Assembly: GCA_949128115.1 (NCBI GenBank)
Contig: OX421964.1
Span: forward strand, 31,736,177 to 31,800,176
Length of the DNA: 64,000 nucleotides
Reading direction: 5' to 3'
From: Anaspis maculata
Lineage: Eukaryota; Arthropoda; Insecta; Coleoptera; Scraptiidae
In this document: piece after piece, positions 1 through 10,714 of the stretch
How the letters are laid out: the number at the start of each line of letters is the position of its first letter
How positions within the stretch are numbered: position 1 is the first letter of the stretch
The notes under the pieces: generated by a model
What the model saw: the letters and a program-made list of their open reading frames with translations, nothing else
Told to the model about the DNA's origin: nothing
Databases searched by the model: none
Made by a program: the position numbers and the translations under genes

Positions 1-433
1 GCACAACCACGGGAGTTGCTTTTATCGCCGGATCAGCTGGATGCATAGGAAACGATGGAACTCTAGATAAAACGACTCTGGGCAAAGAAACCATGCAGCA
101 ACAAGCTGTGGAGAAAGACAATCGTAGAAAAAATATGAAATATTTCATATGAAACTTCAGTACCTATCTGAGTACGAATGAAATTTTTTGAGTTGAGAAC
201 AAAATGTCAACTATGATTTGAAAAAGATCGAGAATACTCAAATTAAACAGCAAAAATCATACTGCCACTATAATTTCACCCACCTGAAGGAACCGCTCTG
301 ACTGAGAACTATCCGGGAGGAAAGAACAAAAAAAAAGGCGGAGGAAACATGGGAAAGAAATACAGCATAAGCAGGGCGACAGAAAAATAAAATAACAGAT
401 GACGGAGCATTTTCGAAGTAGGTAGGTACTCAC

Positions 434-2222
434 GTCTTTGTAGTACTCTTCAATCTTGTCATCATCCAGTAGCTCATCGGGAAACTCGACGTTGATGTGA
501 ATATCCTCAGATTTATTCAATGCAATTTTTTTTGTTGCACCATCCATCCATTTTATTCCATCCAGCATAGAAGTGAACTGCGATTTTATGCCATCCATTA
601 ATTCCACGACGGTAGTCTTTGAATTTTCGTCGAAATATTTGCGAACGTAGAGCGCGGCGCTTGCTACATGTAATCTGAATTTTAAATGGTTAAAGTAGTA
701 GTTTGGGGGATGATGTTCATTAATCCCTCGATTAATCTCCTACCTGTCGACTATGGATGCACAATGTTCCCACCTAGATCGCATCTTCTTTATGTTGTAA
801 GCAGTATCCATCAGTTCGTGGTATAAATCTCTGATCTGTTCGTTGATGTACGTACTGATGTGGTGAACGGTTTTCCAGTAAATGTAGTTAGCCAGAGTCC
901 TTGGGAATTGAACGTTATTCAATGTTTCGAACCAACAGTGATTACTTACCGCTCAGTCGTGTTAGCCAGTAACACTTCTAGGCTCTTGAAGTATCTCGGC
1001 GACGTTACAATAACCATGTCGTCTGGTCTCCTTCTTTCGATCGGATACAACATGTTGTTGATGTAGATCATCCAGTCGACATACCTGTAGATACTGTTCA
1101 ATTGTTGAATTTGCATTGGGGTGTTCTTATGTGGGCTATTATTCAACTCAACACTTGTAAGAATAATCTTAAAATCACAAAATTATCACAAAATCGTTGG
1201 TACAAATGTAGAAAATAAAACGAACTTTAGCCAATTCGGTCTCAAAATCCAGCACTTCAAGCATTTCTTTCGCAGCTGCAGCTCTGTGGACGCCGAATAT
1301 AGACGCAACCTCAATCATGTAATCGTAATAGTCGGGAACAAGTTGAGAATTATTCAAACCTTTTCTCATTTCTTCCGTTCCCATGGAAAGAAGATACGGC
1401 TGATTCAGCTAAAACAGCAGAGAAATAGAGTGTAGAACAGTAGAAAAAGGCTATTTAAATCTTTATACAAAAAGGATATGTTGCGATGAATTCGATGGCG
1501 ATTGCTCAACGCTGAAGCTGAAAAATATGTCAGTGTTGAGGCCGATTTTCATGAACTTGTACAACGTTATGGCCCAGTCAAAGTTGTTTTCGTTCCAGCC
1601 GATGTCCATCAGAGGCCATCCCCCTAGACTCGTGAGGATCCTTTTGATCGTTTGCAGTCCTTCCGCATCTGCTCTCGAGGTGTCCATGCAAGATTGATAA
1701 AAACTCTTCAGCATTTGGAACGGTCTCGGTTCATCCTCCTCTATCGCATCCTCATACATGCTTCTCTTCTGCAAATCCACCAGTTTTTTTGTGGTACTTT
1801 CAGTGGAAATTTCGAGTTCGTTCTCTGGTGGCGTGTTGAACCTTGCAAAGTTGCCGCAAGAAAAAGTGTAGAAGTCGTCGCAAGGTTCGACGTGCAGGTC
1901 GATGTTTCTCAATAGATCACCCGAAGCTTTCGCACATTCCGGAGTGTCGCATAGCTCAGTTTGTTCTGGAATTATTACCTATCATTTAGATGAAACTTTC
2001 GACTATACCGATGCTAGGCACTTACGTAAACTGAACACTATGTAAAGCACTAGTATCACGATCAAAGCGATTGATAGGATGAATGTTATTATTCCAAGAA
2101 CTATTTCTAGTAAAGTACGACGCTTCCACCATGAAGGTTTACTATAATCAGGTGAGTATCACGTAGTGTTAGGAATAACTTATACTTTTGTACCTTTCTT
2201 CAGATTGCCCATCGCCATTCAT
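434..2222 (-). CDS. Neprilysin-like M13 metallopeptidase, N-terminal 480 codons (3' end outside window)
   Basis: Type II membrane protein of the M13 family, whose members cleave small peptides outside the cell. Exons read on the minus strand: 2222-2194, 2141-2026, 1965-1469, 1408-1226, 1167-950, 899-744, 674-434. All have GT/AG borders and the sum (1440 nt) stays in frame. The start ATG at 2222 gives a short cytosolic tail, then a SKPSWWKRR stop-transfer-like motif and a hydrophobic anchor at about residues 22-45. The ectodomain follows, with CDDFYTFSCGNF typical of the M13 N-domain, and later WMIYINNMLYP and TLANYIYWK blocks. The last visible exon ends at DDDKIEEYYKD. The zinc-site exons (HEXXH, ENxxD) would lie left of position 1, so activity cannot be judged. 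It is in tandem with the minus-strand paralog at 2520-6673. It lacks an intron that both other paralogs have: its exon 1965-1469 equals two exons in each of them. Confidence 0.9.
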
Positions 2223-2437
2223 TTTTCTTAACGTGTGAACTGCTATCACCAGTCGAAGTGTACTAGTAAATTGGATAGACTAAATTTTAGACAAGTCAAC
2301 AGACGCAACAATTAATCAGACCTTCAGCCAATTTAAAAACTCGCTAAGCTATTGAAATAAATATTTAGATTTCCGCGCCTTCATTCAATGAATATTTTGC
2401 GAAATTATGAAATAAAAGCAATTATATTTACAACAAA

Positions 2438-2443
2438 TTTATT
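2438..2443 (-). other. Likely poly(A) signal of the inactive neprilysin-like gene
   Basis: AATAAA on the minus strand, 77 bases past the stop codon at 2520. Position and sequence suit a polyadenylation signal; no transcript evidence. Confidence 0.5.
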
Positions 2444-2519
2444 CAAACAAGTGATGATTATTTTTGGACACAACGTGTCATGGCTTAACGCTAATAATAA
2501 TAATTATATTATACATCCA

Positions 2520-5500
2520 TTACCAAACGGTACATTTACGCTTGGGATTCATGTTGGACTTTTCGGGACATTTGAAGTCCTCAGCGAATTGTTCAGAGTT
2601 TTTCACCAGTAAGTTGATTTTGTAGTACGAACCGGTTTCGAAATTGCTATTGCCTAAGCGATCATCTTCGTCATCGGTGACACTGCAAAAGGTGCTGCCC
2701 AAAGAAATCCAGAACATTTGTTCAGGACTGTACTCATCCGTATCGAAGCCCGGTAAAGGTTGATTTTCACTTGCATTTTCTTCGAACCATTTCTGGTACG
2801 CCAAGTATGCTTCTTTAACCGCTCCCAAGTCAGTGATCAGATCATTCACGTCCAGTTCGGTTTCACCAATGATTTCCTCGTACTCATCCAAGATGCATTG
2901 CGTTTTTCTTTGGAAAGCCAGTCTGGTTTTGGCTTCCCACCAATCCAAAAGCTCTCCGTCATCGGTGGTGTGGAAAGCATGCGTGATTCTTTCTCCGAGC
3001 AAGAAACCGATAGAGGCGAAGTTCATGAAATAAGGTCGTTCGTTGTCAAAGATGGATCCTTGCAGGAGACTAGTCGGGATTGTCAATCCAAGTTCACCTC
3101 CACCATGTAAGATGTCAACGTAGCTCAACTGAGAAGGACTGCCGATCAAAAACCATTGTTCGCTACTAGCCGGTTCATCCAGAGTTTTGAATTCGGCCTG
3201 TGATTGCATCAGGGATATGTTCAAGACGGCTTCGACGTATTGATTTGGATTGATATAAAACTGCAATATTGGAGACTTTCAGTTGAGTACATGAACATGC
3301 TAATTTTTTCAAACAATTGAAATATCCGAAAATATCAAACTCACGTTTTCGTAGTACTCTTCGAGCAACTCGTCGTCGAAGATTTCCTCAGGAAAGTTGA
3401 CAGAAAGTTCAATTTCTTCGGTTTTGTCCAAGGCCCTCTGGCGTGTGACTTGATCCATCCATTCGACCTCTTCGATTACTTTGATGAATTGTTCTTTGAT
3501 GCCTTCGATTATTACATTAATGGTGCTGTTGGACTCGCTGCTGAAGAACTTGCGGGCGTACAACACGTTGTTAGCTACTGTTATTCTGAAATTTGGAAAA
3601 TGATACAGAGGAAAAGCTTTAAAAATACCGTTTGATAAGATCTAGCCAAGAGATCATTGAGATCATCATTCCAAGACCAACATTTTTTTCTGACATTTTT
3701 TACCAATCCTTTATAAGATTAGAATATAAAAAAAGTATCGAATTTTGGATGAGTCTATTGGGGGCATCTTATACCCCTCTTAATGATTCTTTATTAACAC
3801 TTTATTGATTCACATTAGATCTGACAGTTGTTTTACTGACCTTTCTGCTATAAATAAGCAGTGTCGCCATCTTGGTACTGTTACACTAGAATTTTGTACG
3901 TTAGCAAGCAAGTCGGCCTCCATGCTTCTCAAATCTTCATCGATGAAATGCGAAACGCTTTGAACTATTTTCCAAAAGATGTAATTGGCCAAAGTTCTGC
4001 AACAGTTTATCACTCATTAAAAATTCAAGGCCAAATTCTACAAGCTTAATCTGTTACAAAAGAGCGCAGTGCCCACCTTTTAGGTGTGTTCTCGAGGATT
4101 TTCTGCAATCTTTGGAAGTACCTTGGCGTACCAATGATAACAACGTCATCATGTTGCCTCATCTTAACGGGATACAACATGTTGTTGATGTAAATCATCC
4201 AATCGACGTATCGGTAAACCATTCCCAGCTCTGCAATAGTCATCGGACTGTTCTTGTACGGATCTTGGACAATTTCATCGGGCAACATCAAAATCTGAAA
4301 TGTTGGGAAATTAACTACAGAATTTATGAGATAAAAATTGAAGGTGTCGTTTAATTACTTTGGATAATTCAATCTCCAAATCTATGACATCTCGCATAGC
4401 TCTTGCAGCTCTCGACTTCGACGCTCCGAAAACTGTAGTCAGTTCGATCATGTAATCGAAGTAAGTTTGCACTGCCGTATCGTTCAGACCTTTTCTCATG
4501 GTTTCTATACCAAGTGGATAGGATTGGGGTTGGTTGAGCTACGAATAAAGCTGCATTGTAAACAAAGCATAAACTCAGCATGTTTTTAACTTTTAACTCT
4601 AGAGCGTTCAATGGCGGCTTTACAGAACTTCGTATGTCGCCGGCGACAATCCCCCACTCCACTGTAGTTGAATCATTTGAACGACACGACGACAGGAACT
4701 CGTGTCGCGGGAAGGATATGGAGGGGGGTAGGGGAGTACAGGCAGATTGAATCCTATTGGCCAGCGACACTGTCGCCGGCGACAAACGAAGTTCTGTAAA
4801 GCCGCCATAAGAGGGTCTCTCATTGGTTTTCTTGACATCTGACATCTCAATGACAGAGAACCAATGAGAAGCGTTGTTCTTAGCACGTATTACTTGCAAT
4901 TTAGGGCTAGAACTGTGCTGAGGTTTATGAAACCTTATGAGGTTAAAAGAAAATGCCATGTTTTTCATGGAATTGGATCGGAACTAACCATAAGTATGCT
5001 TTTAGATGAATTGGTGGGGTCTTCGGTGATAAAGAAAGAGAAGAATGCGTCGGGGGTGATGCCAATTTTCAAGGATTTGTACAGCGTCACGACCCAATCG
5101 AAATCGTCCTCGTTCCATTTCTGGTTTTCCAGAACAGGCCACCCGCCCAGGCCTTCTAGTATTCTTTTTAACGCTTGTTTTCCTTGAGCGTTGACGCTGG
5201 TGGTATCCATGCAGGCGTTATAGAACGACTTGAGCATCTGGAAAGGACGCGGTTCGTCTTTTTCGATCGGTTCTTCGTACATGCTCTTGACTTGCCTGTC
5301 CACGATGTACCTGAAATACAAGATATTCAGCTTGATAATAGGCATCAGTTCAATAAATGAGCGAATCGCAAACTAGTGGGCAAAATATTTAGAGGGTGGA
5401 TCAGTTGAAAGACCGGTGACAGAAAAACGGTAGTCGCAGGATGTGAAAAGAGTATTGCTGATGAATTGAAAACAGGACTTACAAGCAGATGGGTCGGAAG

Positions 5501-6673
5501 GTATAACTAGGTATAGGTACAGTAAGGTCACAGGATTGATATTGGAGTTGGGAATAATTCGGGGGATAATGCAGAGGTTATACAGGGTGTTTCAGCGATG
5601 ATAGCAAAACATTTAACTGTGGTTAGATCTTGTCAAAATATGAAGAAAACCTTCTTACCATTTTGCAAAGTTTGGCCTAATAACGAAGATACAGCCCTTC
5701 AAATTGACTTTTTTCGGAATTCAAAAATTTGTAACTCAGTGACGTTTGACCAAAATAATTTAAATTCGGCTAGAGTGATTTGTCGAAACTATCTACCGAC
5801 CTGCAATTTTGAAAGAATTCAATCAGTGGTGTAGGAGTTATGAGGGTCGATAATTTAGAAAAGCATCCGAAGAAAAGTTGACTTAAAGTGCCCCTTATAA
5901 CTTCTACGCTACTGTTTGGGTTTCTTTTTTTGGCAGGTTGATAATCACGACAAACCAGCTCATGCTAAATTAAAGCTAAATTTGTTGGAACGTTCTTGAG
6001 TTACACATTTTTGAAATCCGAAAAAAGTGAACTTTGAAGGGCTGTATCTTCGTCATTAGGCCGAACTTTACTAAATGGTACATAGGTTTTCGTCATATTT
6101 TGACGAGATCTACTCACAGTCGAATTTTCTGCTATCATCGCTGAAACACCTGTATTAGCACCCAGCTTGAGAAGATTTCAATCTTCATACCTTGTATTAC
6201 TTAAGCTGGAAAAAGTTTCGTCGTCTATACCACTTTTGGACAGAGCAAATTTGGCGAAATTCCCACAAGTAAAGTTGTAGAAATCGTCGCAAGGATGAAC
6301 ATCCGGATCAATGTTTGCCAAGAGTTCAGCTGCTGCTTTCACGCATCCTTCCGTTACGCAGAAATCGGGATCGTCTGGAAGTAAGAGTTCGCGAGTTCTT
6401 TGGGAGTTTTTACTATTTCCATGGGTAATGCCTGTTCAAGTACCTAGGTAAACTTATCTATTTACCTTCGGTCGCTTGCGAAATGTTCTCCATTGAGGTT
6501 TTTGCCACGCCGTAGAGTATGAAAAAAGACATGGCCACTATCAAGATCATGAGGGTGATTTCCAAACAGGTGCGTTTCTTCCACCATGATGGGCTTCTGG
6601 AAATCAAAAATTGAAGGTTTTCATTGACTTAACTTGGGTTAACTTACTCTTTTTCCGTTTCCGCTTCAAGCAT
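2520..6673 (-). CDS. Neprilysin-like protein, predicted catalytically inactive (732 aa)
   Basis: Complete M13-family gene. Exons (minus): 6673-6648, 6596-6466, 6374-6191, 5310-4989, 4538-4359, 4294-4077, 3996-3841, 3585-3345, 3260-2520; 2199 nt, all in frame. It encodes a short cytosolic tail, a SPSWWKKR motif, one membrane anchor (about residues 21-40), the CDDFYNFTCGNF block and the C-terminal CTVW ending that matches the family's conserved CxxW. The active site is gone. Where active members have HEITH this protein has ERITH (residues 576-580, bases 2979-2993), losing the first zinc histidine and the catalytic glutamate. ENIAD is replaced by DLITD, losing the third ligand, and the NAYY substrate motif is absent. 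The frame has no stop or frameshift over nine exons, so this looks like a maintained pseudoprotease, not a decaying pseudogene. Non-catalytic neprilysin-like proteins are known in insects. A role in peptide binding or partner regulation is inference. Confidence 0.92.
4612..4807. mobile_element. 196-bp foldback MITE in an intron of the inactive neprilysin-like gene
   Basis: The ends are inverted copies: TGGCGGCTTTACAGAACTTC at 4612 and its complement ending at 4807, each followed inward by the palindrome TGTCGCCGGCGACA. It lies in the intron between exons 5310-4989 and 4538-4359. A second small hairpin (TCTCATTGGTT / ACCAATGAGA) follows at about 4815-4872. No clear target duplication. Confidence 0.8.
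5581..6154. mobile_element. Foldback element with CAGGGTG ends (574 bp)
   Basis: Starts TACAGGGTGTTTCAGCGATG and ends with the complement (CATCGCTGAAACACCTGTA). Inverted similarity runs about 130 bases inward from each end (GGCCTAATAACGAAGATACA versus TGTATCTTCGTCATTAGGCC). It sits within the intron 6190-5311 of the inactive neprilysin-like gene. It has no coding capacity. Confidence 0.85.
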
Positions 6674-6942
6674 TTTTTTTGTTAAAGCAATGAAAGAGGG
6701 AACTTTGGTATTAATTCTAGTGCAAGTACACGTATAAAAGTGGCATTTGAATGTAATGCAGAATTGTGCCGTTACTATTTAGTGCAAACGTATATCACAT
6801 TTCGCGTTAATTAGGGTTTGAGGGTCACTTTTTTTGCCTGGCGGAGTTATTGCTTCCGAAGGCTCTATTCGGTTCAAATTTTAGAAATTTAGTTTTCTGA
6901 ATGTTGTTTAAAAATAAAAGGGAGCAGTACGTATGATCCTCG

Positions 6943-8575
6943 GTATGATCAAAAACTTTCTCACTCAAGGCAGGCTGTATGTATAGCCTGGCCACAATCA
7001 GCCCCGTTTGCCTGCCAATTAGTATATTGGAAACAGAATATCTGCTGGAATTAATTCAAATAAAAACGATTTTTTTACCATGGCTAGCTTTCAGTTCCCT
7101 CTTCAACATATCAAAAGTCCTCAACTCTGGGACTGCTACAAATTAGTATACAGGGTGAAAGTTCATTATTTTTCTTTACTTTCTTTCTTTCTTGAAAAAC
7201 TGATGACTGAAAAAAACGGTTTCAGGCTAGTTTGATAGGCCATAATCTTCCAATAAACATATAAAAATTATACCACCTAGCAACTGCTGTGTATCAAGTT
7301 ACAGGGTGAAAACTATTTTTCATCTGTAATTTTTTTCTTGGTGGAACTGATCTAGATTGGAGTCGGTTCCAGTTCTTTTGCAAGCCTGTAATGTCATACT
7401 GAACACATGAAGAGGATACATCTCTGCAACTGCTGTTTTTCAATTTACAGGGTGAAAAGTCATTTTCACGTTTCAATTTTTTCTCAGTGAAATTGACCCA
7501 CACAACAATAATTGCGACTGATTCTTCTGTAAACTTGAAGTTTCTAGTCAAACATACCAAAATAATAACTAGAAACCTCAAATTTACAGAAAACCCAGTC
7601 GCAATTGTTGTGTGAGACGATTTCATCAAGAAAAAAATTGAAACCTGGAAATGACTTTTCACCCTGTAAATTAAAAAGCAGCAAATGCAGAGATGTGTCG
7701 TTTTCATATGTTCAGTATGACATTATCAGCTTCAACTTCAACTTCAACTTTATTTCTCTCTTTCGACTGAGTATATACAGCATATGAGAATATTCTACAA
7801 ACACTGCCAAGTAACAACAAGAATAATAAATGTTTAGAAGCAATAACAATAGCCAAAAATAATCAAAAATATCACAGACAAGTTGTACTTACACGGGTCA
7901 TTCACCCAGTGTATCACAGTCAAAAAATTCCTTAACACTATAAAATGTATGAGTCAATAATAAATATTTCACATTTTTCTTAAATAGAACAAGGTTATTC
8001 ATAGCTTTAAGGGAAGCAGGTAACTTATTAAAGAGTTTCACAGCCATTACAAATGGACCCCTAGCTGAGCTACTCAGTCTATGCACAGGAATGTCAATAT
8101 TAAAATTCTGTCTTAATATTGCTTGCAAAAGAACTGGAACCGGCTTCAATCTAAATCAGTTCCACCAAGAAAAACAATTGAAGTTGAAAAATAGTTTTTA
8201 CCCTGTAACTTGATACGCAGCAGTTGCTGGGTGGTATATTTTTTATATGTTTATTGGAAGACTATGGCCTATCAAACTAGTCTAAAACCGTTTTTTTCGG
8301 TCATCAGTTTTCCAAGAAAAAAAGAGAGTAAAGAAAAATAATACTTGAATAAAAAATTATGCCCTAATAACTTTCTCCCTGTATACTGATTTGTAGCAGT
8401 CCTAGAGTTGAGGACTTTTGATATTTTGAAGAAAAGACTGTAAGCTTGCTATGGTAAAAAAATCGTTTTTGTTTAAATTAATTCCAGCAAAGCACCTATT
8501 TTTTTTTTCTAATTCCAATATACTAAATGGCCAGGACCACAGCCTGCCTTGGGTAAGAAAGTTTTTGATCATACA
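6943..8575. mobile_element. Large compound foldback (about 1.6 kb) interrupted by a LINE
   Basis: The left arm from TATGATCAAAAACTTTCT (6944) pairs with AGAAAGTTTTTGATCATA ending near 8575. Inner pairs follow in order: the 'ttattggaag/cttccaataa' block, the GGTTCCAGTTCTTTTGCAAG block (7369) with its complement at 8109, and the innermost pair around 7560. ACAGGGTG words recur inside at 7151, 7302 and 7450, with ACCCTGT partners at about 7662, 8201 and 8378. The right arm is split by the LINE fragment at 7724-8106, which has no counterpart in the left arm. Confidence 0.8.
7724..8106 (-). mobile_element. 5'-truncated non-LTR retrotransposon (LINE) 3' end
   Basis: On the minus strand the first part encodes a peptide containing SSSARGPFVMAVKLFNKLP and, later, LFKKNVKYLLLTHTFYSVKEF. 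This is the pattern found at the C-terminus of insect LINE reverse transcriptases (NxLP, FK..LK..L, FYSxxEF). The stop near 7898 is followed by a 3' UTR that ends in a TTGAAG microsatellite (about 7729-7750), the kind of simple-repeat tail some LINEs carry. The upstream RT and endonuclease are missing, so the copy is dead on arrival. Confidence 0.75.
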
Positions 8576-8863
8576 GTATTAGCTGTTTGCCATAATACAA
8601 TAACACCTGTTTGAGGAACTTTTTTTCAACCAAGTTCTGATTTGTGAGCTAATGAGAAAAATTTAGATTATTCAATTAGCCTCACATTTGCAGAAACCCT
8701 ATAGCTTCTCTTTAGGTCTGGTATCTCTTTTATTGTCTTTACGTATAAATTAGGTACTATTCACCATCTACCGCCTACCTATTCTCTGATCAATGACCTA
8801 TGCGTTTATTATGGAAAACGTTTTAATACTTTCTTACATTTTTATTAATATTAATTCTATTAT

Positions 8864-9537
8864 ACTGTGGAAAGTTTTGTGTCAATTTTAAAATTTATAT
8901 AGCTGCGGGATGGCTTTAGTTGATTTTTAGTCAAAATCGCATCGAAAAATTCCAAGCCGTTACGAAGTTATCGTAAATTTTGTGGGCTGATTATGACGTC
9001 ATACTGCGCACCGGAAAGGACAGGTCGGCAGGCCAAGGCACCACGCCAACAATTACTAGACCTTTATAAAATGAAACAAGTTTACCAAACGGTAGACGCA
9101 GGTCATTTGACTTTAATTTCAAAGTACGGTGAACCAAATTTCAGTAGACATTTTTGAATCATAATTAAAGTGCGACTCTATCTGTCAATGAAATAAAGCG
9201 GCAACATGGCGAAATCGCAAAGTCGCACTTTAATTATATTTTTTAAAATGTCTACTGAAATTTGGTTCACCGTACTTTGAAATTAAAGTCAAATGACTTG
9301 CGTCTACCGTTTGGTAAACTTGTTTCATTTTATAAAGGTCTAGTAATTGTTGGCGTGGTGCCTTGGCCTGCCGACCTGTCCTTTCCGGTGCGCAGTATGA
9401 CGTCATAATCAGCCCACAAAATTTCCGATAACTTCGTAAGGGCTTGGAATTTTTCGATGCGATTTTGACTAAAAATCAACCAAAGCCATCCCGCAGCTAT
9501 CGAAATTTCAAAATTGACACAAAATTTTACCCACAGT
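8864..9537. mobile_element. 674-bp near-perfect foldback element
   Basis: Starts ACTGTGGAAAGTTTTGTGTC and ends with the complementary GACACAAAATTTTACCCACAGT. The arms are about 310 bases each and match almost base for base, for example GGTCGGCAGGCCAAGGCACC (9029) against its complement near 9370. The centre is a short spacer near 9185-9205. Some ORFs appear only because each arm mirrors the other; no transposase. Confidence 0.88.
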
Positions 9538-10714
9538 CCCCCTTTAAATGATTTTCTCAAATTCCAAGATTCAAGCAGCATAAGTCAACAGCTTCTTTCC
9601 ATAATTACTACGTAACAAGAAAAAATGCAGTATTATAGCACTTTGCAGTAATTCATGTTTGGTTTGCAAGTAATTAGGACCTGGCGCTCTGCAATTTTTT
9701 TCATATCCGGCTATTAAAATGATGACGCTGTCTACTCCGATGCACTATTAGGTATGGCTAAACGTCCGTATTCTAGTTTTTCCTGGTGGAAAATAATTAT
9801 TTTTAAACGGATCCCATCCTTGAACCAAAATAAATATATTTTAACGTGCTGACCACAAGGTGGAACGCAAAGCCTTGATAATAGCATCGAACAGTTGAAA
9901 AAAAAATGCCTTGTTCATCTTGATTTCACTTACTCCAAAAATTTATGTCCAAAAAGACATCTTCGCGCTTGGAATTTTAAGTAGAATAACCATTAGAAGT
10001 AAAGTTCGATTAATTTTTTTAATAACTTGAACAACGAGCAAAATGGTAATCATTGAATCGCATGAGAGCAGCTAAGTAGAACAATATCCTCCACAATATC
10101 CTATCCCATGAACTGGACAGAAGTACCTAATTTGTTTCGCAAATCTCATTTTAATATCAACGTTTATTGTTTTCATCAAGCGAAAACAAACAACATACGG
10201 ATGAGCTGTCTAAAACTGGTCACGTTCTACGTTTTGTGTGGATTGATGTCTACTTCATGCACCTACCTACATCAAAATTCAGTAAATTGTCGCAAAAAAT
10301 CACTTACTTGTGTAGAACTAGATACGTACCTACCTGTACGGAAATGTACAAAAATTTGCATTTCAATTATGTATGTAAATGATCTAATAAGTACCTATAT
10401 GTAATAAAATTTGGCGCACCTAATGAATAATTTATGTCTTTATCAAAATCATGTGTTATTGTGACATAATTTGTAAAACGAAAATAGTGGACAGATCCCA
10501 AGAATGTTTTTATTCCCCATAATTTAAAAATAAATACAAGTGAGATCGGGTAAAGGTGTACCTTCGAATTATGGAGGAGTAGTGGGAGTGGAGGAATATT
10601 GGCATCCTATTCCTCCTTAGTTTACGTCTTGGATGTATGCGTAAAGGCCGGTGCACTGTGCATAGTGCAATGATGTCTATATATTAGTTGGGATATTTTT
10701 GGATTTTTGAAAAC

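Larger units (their letters stand above)
6674..10714. other. Intergenic region between the divergent neprilysin paralogs
   Basis: About 4 kb that must hold both promoters. 6943-9537 is occupied by two foldback elements and a LINE fragment, listed separately. 9540-10714 is AT-rich with only short open frames; I see no gene or recognisable element there. Confidence 0.6.

Noticed and set aside
84..125. Plus-strand peptide KETMQQQAVEKDN resembling the M13 'TRQQALEK' segment
   Set aside because: Only about ten residues align, on the strand opposite the adjacent neprilysin exons, with no flanking M13 sequence. Chance similarity is likely.
4369..4968. 199-codon minus frame across a neprilysin exon and the 196-bp foldback
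   Set aside because: It reads an exon out of frame and continues through the palindromic element; no coherent protein.
9330..9581. Small ORF in the 8864-9537 foldback
   Set aside because: Arises from one arm of a palindromic element; non-coding.
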